Assembly: GCA_015065965.1 (NCBI GenBank)
Contig: SVPH01000017.1
Coordinates: 1 to 56,806, forward strand
Reading direction: 5' to 3'
Origin: Oscillospiraceae bacterium
GTDB lineage: Bacteria > Bacillota > Clostridia > Oscillospirales > Acutalibacteraceae
DNA: 56,806 nucleotides
Positions 43,934 to 50,037 of the stretch are shown here, in pieces (positions within the stretch are counted from its first letter, which is position 1; the number at the start of each line of letters is the position of its first letter). The position numbers were made by a program, and so were the translations under genes. The notes below the pieces were generated by a model. The model did not search any database. It was not told the origin of the DNA and saw only the letters and a list, made by a program, of their open reading frames with translations.

Positions 43934-43968
43934 GCCATACAAGTTGAATCAAATTCAACTTGTATGGC
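43934..43968. other. Perfect 16-base hairpin ahead of the catalase operon
   Basis: GCCATACAAGTTGAAT and its exact reverse complement are separated by only CAA, then AATTTTT follows. It could be a terminator or an operator; the PpiC gene already has its own terminator, and the catalase operon starts 50 bases later. Confidence 0.7.
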
Positions 43969-44018
43969 AATTTTTACGTAAATCTGTGCATACTAAAAAC
44001 AAGAAAGGACGGTTATAA

Positions 44019-44138
44019 GTGAACAAAGAAAAAACTGCAAACAATAAAAGCAAAGACAATATCAAACCTAAAGACATTAAAGGAAAAATTGAAATTTCCG
44101 ACAAGCGTGAGCGAAAAGACGGTCCGGGCGGAAATTAA
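44019..44138 (+). CDS. 39-residue basic protein upstream of Mn catalase
   Basis: A GTG start follows GAAAGGA with good spacing. The product is very charged (NKEKTANNKSKDNIKPKDIK at the start) and ends KDGPGGN. I do not recognise the family. It lies 12 bases before the catalase gene in the same orientation, so it is probably co-expressed; a role as a small spore or coat component is only a guess. A CATACTAAA stretch 30 bases upstream might be a sporulation-sigma -10 box. Confidence 0.6.
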   Translation: MNKEKTANNKSKDNIKPKDIKGKIEISDKRERKDGPGGN

Positions 44139-44150
44139 AGGAGGATTTCT

Positions 44151-44819
44151 ATGTTCAAACACGAAAAAATGCTTTTTCATCCCGTTGCTGTTGAAAAACC
44201 CAATCCGCAGTATGCGGCACTTTTGCAAGAACAACTCGGCGGTGCAAACGGCGAACTCAAAGCCGCAATGCAGTATATGTCACAGAGTTTTCGAATAAAA
44301 GACCCCGAAATCAAGGATTTGTTCCTTGATATTGCCGCAGAAGAACTCGGTCATATGGAAATGGTTGCACAGACAATCAATCTTCTGAACGGCCACGATG
44401 TAAGTGCCGAATCTGTTCCCGCAGGCGAAATTCAGACACACGTTCTCACAGGGCTCAATCCCGGACTTATTAATGCTTCGGGTTATTCTTGGACGGGCGA
44501 TTATGTTTCGGTTACGGGCGATTTGTGTGCAGACCTTCTTTCAAACATCGCATCCGAGCAAAGAGCGAAGGTTGTTTATGAATATCTCTACCGACAGATT
44601 AACGACAAGAAAGTAAGAGAAACAATTGATTTTCTTCTTAACAGAGAAGAAGCGCACAACGCAATGTTCCGTGAAGCCTTCAATAAGGTGCAGAACAGCG
44701 GCTCAAATCAGGATTTCGGAACAACAAAAGCCGCTAAAATGTATTTCAGTATGTCCGAACCCTCGCCAAATAATAATCCGTTTTCGGAAACAAAAGTTAG
44801 CCCTCCGTCATTTAATTAA
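44151..44819 (+). CDS. Manganese catalase-like protein (CotJC family)
   Basis: The 222-residue protein is a ferritin-like four-helix bundle with the di-manganese ligands in place: NGELKAAMQY (Glu), AAEELGHMEMV (Glu and His), ASEQRAKVVYEYLY (Glu) and NREEAHNAMF (Glu and His). It should split hydrogen peroxide; CotJC relatives are packed in the spore coat. It is shorter than full Mn catalases (about 270) and slightly longer than CotJC. AAGGAGG precedes the ATG. It is second in an operon after the 39-residue gene. Confidence 0.9.
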   Translation: MFKHEKMLFHPVAVEKPNPQYAALLQEQLGGANGELKAAMQYMSQSFRIKDPEIKDLFLDIAAEELGHMEMVAQTINLLNGHDVSAESVPAGEIQTHVLTGLNPGLINASGYSWTGDYVSVTGDLCADLLSNIASEQRAKVVYEYLYRQINDKKVRETIDFLLNREEAHNAMFREAFNKVQNSGSNQDFGTTKAAKMYFSMSEPSPNNNPFSETKVSPPSFN

Positions 44820-44842
44820 AATCACAAAGATTACAGAAGTAT

Positions 44843-44877
44843 AATCAAAACTCTCGGATAAGCCGGGAGTTTTGATT
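44843..44877 (+). terminator. Terminator of the catalase operon
   Basis: Arms AATCAAAACTC / GAGTTTTGATT with an inner CGG/CCG pair and T-rich tail. The promoter-bearing repeat begins right after it. Confidence 0.8.
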
Positions 44878-44886
44878 ATTAACTGC

Positions 44887-45047
44887 TATTTCTTCACCCT
44901 TACCTAAAATCGCAGTCAGAAAATTTAAGGTAAAAGGTAAGAAGTAATGATGAAGAGGTATGGGCAAGACAGCCTCACACGATTGTAATTTTAGGTTTGA
45001 TATGTTATAATCAGTTCGACAAACAAGCATTTGCAGGGATGAAAACT
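44887..45047 (+). repeat. Promoter-bearing upstream repeat, copy 2
   Basis: It aligns by eye with the reverse complement of 27741-27930 along its whole length, with gaps. The outer part is an imperfect inverted repeat (TCTTCA / TGAAGA, TTACCT / AGGTAA). The inner part carries the promoter and leader of the beta-helix gene. Confidence 0.7.
44983..45011 (+). promoter_or_regulatory. Promoter of the GH28-like gene with palindromic leader
   Basis: TTGTAA, 17-base spacer, TATAAT. GTTCGACAAACAAGCATTTG (45014-45033) and GCAGGG follow. Boxes, spacing and order equal those of the promoter at 27777-27805. Confidence 0.7.
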
Positions 45048-46322
45048 ATGATTAGTGCTAACGAATATGGTTTTTTGCCAAAAAACAACCCATACAAAAA
45101 TTCCAAAGTTTTTCAAAAAGCAGTTGATAACGGAGGAATAATTCAGGTTACTGTCCCCGGTGTTTATGAAATTTCCGAGCAGATTGAAATAGGTGATAAC
45201 ACAAAACTTGTGTTCTGTGAAGGCGTAATTATTCGGCGTAAAGCAAGTGACAGCGGTATCAACAAATGCGCTTTTATAAATAAAGGTGCACTTAACGGAG
45301 AATACAACCGTAACATTGAAATTGTCGGATTACATCTTGACTGTAACGGTATTGAAAGCAATGATTTTGGTGTGAACAGTCGGATTGCGGGACTGCGCGC
45401 ACAGGTTGCAATGATCTATGTTGAGAATTTAAAAATTGATGGTTTTGAATGCCATGGGTTGCTTGAAAAGGATTATGCAATTCAGGTAAGCGCATTTAAA
45501 AATATTATTCTCAATGATTTGTATATAACAGGAAATAAAGACGGTGTTCATCTGGGATGGGGTGACGGATTTGTTATCAGCAACAGCAAGTTCCGCACGT
45601 TCGATGACCCGATAGCACTCAACGCTTTTGATTACGCTACCTCAAACACTCATGTAGGCTGGATTGAAAACGGAATAATCGAAAACTGTGTTGATCTTGA
45701 CGATAATACAACAACAGGATTTTTTTGCAGGATTCTTGGCGGTGCATGGTGCAGATGGTACAAAGGTATGCAGGTTCAGCACTCGGACACCGTTGCGGTA
45801 AACGGTAAAACATACCGTGTTCTTATGAATCCGAAAGACGGAAAGCGTTACACTTCCCATACTCCGCCTTGCCACGAAAAAGGTATTGCAGAATATGACG
45901 GTATAAATTGGGTCGTTGTTCGCAATACAGAAGAATTCGATTGCGGTTGCCGCAACATAATAATACGAAATTGCTCACTTCAGAAAAAGCGTAACATAGG
46001 AATTGCAATAAGCCTTAATTATGATACCTATGCACGCAGTTATTATCCCGGCTGCGTTTGCGTTCCTCAAAGTGAAATTACTCTCGAAAACATCATTTTA
46101 GAAAATGATGTTGACATTTTGCTTCATTCAAATTATCCGACAGCAAATATAACACTCAAAAATATAGATTTCAAAAACTCAAAGTTTTGTTTTGATACCG
46201 TATCAAAAGCAGATAAAATCATTTATCCTGAGGTTGAGATAAACGCAGAAAATGTTGTTTTTAATAAAAACACAATACAAACCAACCCGAAGCATCCGAT
46301 AAAAATATGCTTTACGAAATAA
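45048..46322 (+). CDS. GH28-like right-handed beta-helix protein, cytosolic
   Basis: The 425-residue protein has a start region AVDNGGIIQVTVPGVYEIS typical of pectate-lyase/GH28 folds, then beta-helix repeats with NKDGVHLGWGDGF and FDDPIALN, which resemble the Asp-bearing motifs of GH28 polygalacturonases (NTDG, DDCIA). The family cuts alpha-linked galacturonan or rhamnogalacturonan. No signal peptide is present. GCAGGG is better spaced for ATG 45048 than for the ATG it touches at 45039. The next gene is GH78-like, so the pair fits breakdown of imported rhamnogalacturonan pieces; that is inference. Confidence 0.72.
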   Translation: MISANEYGFLPKNNPYKNSKVFQKAVDNGGIIQVTVPGVYEISEQIEIGDNTKLVFCEGVIIRRKASDSGINKCAFINKGALNGEYNRNIEIVGLHLDCNGIESNDFGVNSRIAGLRAQVAMIYVENLKIDGFECHGLLEKDYAIQVSAFKNIILNDLYITGNKDGVHLGWGDGFVISNSKFRTFDDPIALNAFDYATSNTHVGWIENGIIENCVDLDDNTTTGFFCRILGGAWCRWYKGMQVQHSDTVAVNGKTYRVLMNPKDGKRYTSHTPPCHEKGIAEYDGINWVVVRNTEEFDCGCRNIIIRNCSLQKKRNIGIAISLNYDTYARSYYPGCVCVPQSEITLENIILENDVDILLHSNYPTANITLKNIDFKNSKFCFDTVSKADKIIYPEVEINAENVVFNKNTIQTNPKHPIKICFTK

Positions 46323-46326
46323 TAAA

Positions 46327-46350
46327 GATAAATTTTAATTTGTAAAACAG
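46327..46350 (+). repeat. Stop-codon palindrome, copy H
   Basis: GATAAATTTTAATTTGTAAA begins four bases after the stop of the GH28-like gene. By eye it matches copy A, read in gene orientation, at about 21 of 27 positions. Confidence 0.55.
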
Positions 46351-46406
46351 TTTGAAAAACTTGAATTTATTAATCAAAAGTATTGCTATAAAGTGAGATT
46401 TTTACT

Positions 46407-47867
46407 ATGAAAGATAAAAAATACTTCTTGAGCAAAGCCCAAAATAATTACCCTGAACTTATTTACACAGTTCTTACTTCCCGTATAAACGAATTCACCG
46501 CCACAAGCGGTGACAGCATACTCCTTGACCTTGGCGAACACGCCGTGGGACATTTTTCCTTTACTTTTGATAAGGTAGATATTTTTGTTGATGCTCCCGT
46601 TCGGTTAATCATCAAGTTTGGTGAAGATTTGAGAGAAATCAATGATGATTTTTCTCAATATAAGGGCACACTTTCAAAAACGTGGTTACAGGAAGAAATA
46701 GTAAATCTCGATTCTCCTCAAAAAACAACCCTACCCCGAAGGTACGCTTGCAGATACATAAAAATAACGGTAGAAAAAGCCAACAGACCTATAAAACTGT
46801 TTGACTTCTCTTTCCGCGCTTCAACAAGTGCGGATGCTTCCGTTCTGAAACCTGTAAACACAAAGGATACCTTGCTGAATAAAATTGACCTTGTTGCAAC
46901 CAACACTCTCAAAGAATGTATGCAGACTTTCTTTGAAGACGGACCCAAGCGTGACCGCCGTCTCTGGATTGGCGATCTAAGACTTGAAGCCCTCACAAAT
47001 TATTACACATTTAACAACCTCGAAATCGTAAAAAGATGCTTATATCTTTTTGCTGCAGGCGAATGCAACAATCTCGGTTTTCTGCCGTCATTTGTTTACG
47101 AAACACCCTATTATCATTCGGGAGCAACGCATATTGAGGATTATGCACTTTTGTATGTCGTAAGCGTATGCGATTATTATGAGCATACCGGTGATATAAG
47201 TGTTATAAATGACCTTCTTCAAATCTGCAAATCGCAACTTGAATGCTTCAGAGAAACGCTCGATGAAAATCTGATTGTCACAAGACAGGACGGTTGGTTT
47301 GCTTTTATCGACTGGTGTCCCGGTCTGGAAATTCTTACATCGCTGCAAGGTGTTTATCTCTACACGCTTGAACGCTTTGCAAAATTACTTAAAGCAATCG
47401 GTGATGAAGAATGCGAAAAATATTTATCTCATCTTTATGAAGTCCGTTGCGCTTGCAAAACATATCTTTACAATGAAAATGAAAATGCATTTATTAACGG
47501 TTTTGACAACAATCAATTCAGTGTCCATTCTCAGGTATGGATGATATTGGGCGGTGTAATAAGCGGAGCAGAAGCAAAAGAACTTTTGCTTTCCTGTCTT
47601 GATAATGAAAAAGCCAAACAACCTGTCACTCCATACATGCGCCATTATGTGACAGAGGCAATGTTAAATCTGGATATGAAAAATGAAGCCGTTCAATATC
47701 TTAAGAAGTTTTGGGGAGGAATGCTTGACCACGGTGCAGACACATTCTGGGAAGCATACATTCCTGATGATCTTGATTTTTCACCGTACGAGGACAGAAT
47801 GATAAACAGTCTCTGCCATGCCTGGAGTTGCACACCGTCATATTTTATCCGAAAATACGGGATGTGA
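46407..47867 (+). CDS. GH78-like (alpha/alpha)6-barrel glycosidase, short form
   Basis: The 486-residue protein resembles GH78 rhamnosidases: an N-terminal beta-sandwich (SILLDLGEHAVGHFSF), then the barrel with FEDGPKRDRRLWIGDLRLEAL, equal to the usual DCP-R-ER-GWTGD motif, HGADTFWEAY and CHAWSCTPSYF. It is much shorter than full GH78 enzymes, lacking accessory sandwich domains. There is no signal peptide. The ribosome site is weak. It probably releases rhamnose or a related sugar from an oligosaccharide processed with the upstream GH28-like protein. Confidence 0.8.
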   Translation: MKDKKYFLSKAQNNYPELIYTVLTSRINEFTATSGDSILLDLGEHAVGHFSFTFDKVDIFVDAPVRLIIKFGEDLREINDDFSQYKGTLSKTWLQEEIVNLDSPQKTTLPRRYACRYIKITVEKANRPIKLFDFSFRASTSADASVLKPVNTKDTLLNKIDLVATNTLKECMQTFFEDGPKRDRRLWIGDLRLEALTNYYTFNNLEIVKRCLYLFAAGECNNLGFLPSFVYETPYYHSGATHIEDYALLYVVSVCDYYEHTGDISVINDLLQICKSQLECFRETLDENLIVTRQDGWFAFIDWCPGLEILTSLQGVYLYTLERFAKLLKAIGDEECEKYLSHLYEVRCACKTYLYNENENAFINGFDNNQFSVHSQVWMILGGVISGAEAKELLLSCLDNEKAKQPVTPYMRHYVTEAMLNLDMKNEAVQYLKKFWGGMLDHGADTFWEAYIPDDLDFSPYEDRMINSLCHAWSCTPSYFIRKYGM

Positions 47868-48047
47868 TTTATGGTAATGATTTATATTATGAAGGATTAA
47901 CGGTGTATTATAGATGAATCAGGTATTCCTGACAGAGTCAAAGCATCTGAAAAAACACAATTTGTTAATATGAAACACCCGAAGCAACAGCAAGTTGCTT
48001 GTTTATAAAAACATTCGGCGTTAGAATAATACTGAGGTGATAAATTT
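47868..48047 (+). other. Intergenic stretch with possible gene remnant
   Basis: A short open frame (about 47910-48008) without a start codon encodes a protein-like string beginning RCIIDESGIPDRVKASEKTQ and ending at TAA. It may be the tail of a decayed gene, but this is weak. ACAATTTGTTAAT at ~47959-47971 looks like half of the stop-codon palindrome. A small AAGCAAC / GTTGCTT hairpin follows. No clear promoter was found. Confidence 0.3.
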
Positions 48048-48812
48048 ATGGAAACAAAAGATATTATTCTTGAACTCAGAACAAAAAACGGTATGTCACA
48101 GGATGAACTGGCAGACAAAGTATTTGTAACCCGTCAGGCGGTCAGCCGTTGGGAGAACGGTGAAACTACGCCGAACACCGAAACTCTGAAGTTGTTATCA
48201 AAGTTGTTTGATGTTTCTATCAACACTCTTTTAGGTTCTCCGAGAAAACTTATCTGCCAATGCTGCGGTATGCCGCTTGAAGATGCCAATATCAGCAAAG
48301 AAACAGACGGCTTTTTTAATGAGGAATATTGCAAATGGTGTTATGCCGACGGTGAATATATGTATCATGATATGGATGAACTGATAGAGGTCTGCGTGCA
48401 GAATATGGCAAGTGAGCACTTCACTTCAGAACAGGCTCGTGCATATATGAAGGATATGCTTCCCAAACTTGATTACTGGAAAAAATATAAAAATCTTGAC
48501 GGTGCGGAAAAGTTTGAAGAATTTAAACAACGGCTGATCAGTGAGTTTAACGATTTGCATATCGAAGGAATGCCGAAGGTTGAAAAACTCAACGCTCTTG
48601 TGGGCGGATATATCAACCTTGAATACCGCCTCCCAAATGGTCAGACTGTGAAATTCCTTGATGACAATGCAACCTATCTCGGAAATCAACTTGAATGTGA
48701 ATTCGGCGGTGAGCGTTGTTTCGGTATTGCCGCAAATATGGATTTTTTGCTTGTTTGCACATACGAAGAAAACGGTAAAAATCCGGAATTGGTTGTTTAT
48801 AAAAAGAGATAG
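48048..48812 (+). CDS. XRE-family regulator with PF12674-type zinc ribbon
   Basis: Residues ~5-63 are an XRE helix-turn-helix (MSQDELADKVFVTRQAVSRWENGETTPN). Next comes a zinc ribbon with CQCCGMPL and EEYCKWCYADGEY (four Cys, PF12674 type), then a helical segment. The last ~85 residues (YINLEYRLPNGQTVKFL) may be a small beta domain that binds a ligand. It is probably a repressor or activator of nearby glycan genes. The ribosome site is GAGGTGA. Its stop is overlapped by palindrome copy G, and GH16 follows on the same strand. Confidence 0.83.
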   Translation: METKDIILELRTKNGMSQDELADKVFVTRQAVSRWENGETTPNTETLKLLSKLFDVSINTLLGSPRKLICQCCGMPLEDANISKETDGFFNEEYCKWCYADGEYMYHDMDELIEVCVQNMASEHFTSEQARAYMKDMLPKLDYWKKYKNLDGAEKFEEFKQRLISEFNDLHIEGMPKVEKLNALVGGYINLEYRLPNGQTVKFLDDNATYLGNQLECEFGGERCFGIAANMDFLLVCTYEENGKNPELVVYKKR

Positions 48813-48833
48813 ACAAATAAGAATTTATAGAAC
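48812..48833 (+). repeat. Stop-codon palindrome, copy G (diverged)
   Basis: GACAAATAAGAATTTATAG followed by AAC begins at the last base of the TAG stop of the XRE gene. By eye it matches copy A at about 19 of 27 positions. Confidence 0.45.
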
Positions 48834-48873
48834 AATTATAAAAATCAGAATTTGTACGAAAGGATAAAAAATC

Positions 48874-49944
48874 ATGTTCAGAAAAAGTATGGTTTTTTTG
48901 CTTGTTTTAACTATGTTGCTCGGCTTGCCGTCAGTCGCATATGCCGAAGAATGTGTTCCCGAAAGGGAAGGCTATGTGCTTGATTTCAGCACCGAATTTA
49001 ATGACGGCAATTTAAATACAGAGTATTGGTTACCGCAATATCTGCCTCACTGTACTGCCAACACAGCGGGGTCCACTGCAAGATATAAAGTCGAGAACGG
49101 TTATCTGAATCTGTATATCACAAAAGATTCTCCCGATTATTTCGGCGGTCAGCCCGGCTCTGCAGACCCCGATAATCTTCTATGGATAGCCAACGGTATT
49201 CAGACTTGGGAAAAGAATCATCTGCATCCGGGCGGTGCTCAGCAGAGGGAAGTTGAGCCTTATGAAGGATATGCTACACAGTACGGCTACTTTGAGATAA
49301 GAATGAAAATGCCTGACACAGGTGGCGGCGGATACGCTTCGTGGTGGCTGATCGGTGCTCAGGATGATACCGACGGAACAGGTTCTGTTCAGAACGGTGA
49401 AATAGATGTGTTGGAAACCTTTTTTAAATCTCCGGGAGTATTTGAGCCCAAGATCCATGCTTGGGATGATCCCGATCTTGACGAATGGGCAAGCAGGGTT
49501 GAATTGGATGGCGACCCAAGTGACTATGTTAATGAATTTCACACATATGCTATGGACTGGAGACCCGAAGGAATAACATTTTATGTTGACGGAAAAGAAG
49601 TGGCGCAGACGATGGAATCACCGCAATACAGAATGTGCATGATTTTGTCTATGTATATAAATTCTGATTTCAGCGGTTGGGATGAACCCGAAAATAACTA
49701 TCCAATAGAATGGCTGATTGATTATGTCCGTGTCTATAAAGATAAAAACGGTTATGACGAGAGCAACCGCCTTACTGAATTTGAGCGCTTCATAAAAGAT
49801 ATATGCGACTCACTTACCGCGTTTTGGCATCGTGTCCTATCTTTTTTTCAAGACCTCTGTCCGCAATGTCGTCAGTTCTTTGAGCGTTTGTTAAGTAAGA
49901 TTCCCGCTTTGTACAGAACAGCAAATTCCAATTTGTTAAACTGA
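48874..49944 (+). CDS. Secreted GH16 beta-glucanase-like enzyme
   Basis: A signal peptide ends near SVAYA. The GH16 fold follows with GYFEIRMKMPDTGGGGYASWWLIG and the catalytic motif ExDxxE at Glu176, Asp178, Glu181 (GEIDVLETF), then MDWRPEGITFYVDGKEV. GH16 enzymes cut beta-1,3 or beta-1,3/1,4 glucans or galactans outside the cell. Residues from ~290 form an extra helical, Phe/Cys-rich tail. The last codons (ANSNLLN) are made of palindrome copy D, so the original C-terminus may have been replaced by the repeat. A terminator follows. Confidence 0.88.
   Translation: MFRKSMVFLLVLTMLLGLPSVAYAEECVPEREGYVLDFSTEFNDGNLNTEYWLPQYLPHCTANTAGSTARYKVENGYLNLYITKDSPDYFGGQPGSADPDNLLWIANGIQTWEKNHLHPGGAQQREVEPYEGYATQYGYFEIRMKMPDTGGGGYASWWLIGAQDDTDGTGSVQNGEIDVLETFFKSPGVFEPKIHAWDDPDLDEWASRVELDGDPSDYVNEFHTYAMDWRPEGITFYVDGKEVAQTMESPQYRMCMILSMYINSDFSGWDEPENNYPIEWLIDYVRVYKDKNGYDESNRLTEFERFIKDICDSLTAFWHRVLSFFQDLCPQCRQFFERLLSKIPALYRTANSNLLN
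49922..49943 (+). repeat. Stop-codon palindrome, copy D (inside the GH16 3' end)
   Basis: CAAATTCCAATTTG is followed by TTAAACTG; the last two bases of the copy are the first two of the TGA stop. Copy A shows the same core followed by TCGAACTG. Confidence 0.7.
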
Positions 49945-49950
49945 AACTTC

Positions 49951-49984
49951 AAAAGCAACAGCCCGAAAGCTGTTGCTTTTTTTC
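49951..49984 (+). terminator. Terminator of the GH16 gene
   Basis: Arms AAAAGCAACAGC / GCTGTTGCTTTT with a six-base loop and a run of T. Its descending arm contains the -35 box of the next promoter. Confidence 0.85.
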
Positions 49985-50000
49985 GTGCAGGTGGTATAAT
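49973..50000 (+). promoter_or_regulatory. Promoter of the membrane beta-helix gene
   Basis: TTGCTT, 16-base spacer, TATAAT. The leader GTTCGATAAATCAGATTTCA (50003-50022) then GGAGGG resembles those at 27.75 and 45.02 kb in order and position. Confidence 0.65.
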
Positions 50001-50002
50001 GT

Positions 50003-50028
50003 GTTCGATAAATCAGATTTCAGGAGGG
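50003..50028 (+). repeat. Leader half-palindrome, copy F
   Basis: GTTCGATAAATCAGATTTCA begins two bases after TATAAT and runs into the AGGAGG ribosome site. It corresponds to GTTCGACAAACAAGCATTTG in the leader at 45014. Confidence 0.45.
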
Positions 50029-50037
50029 TTTATTTTT

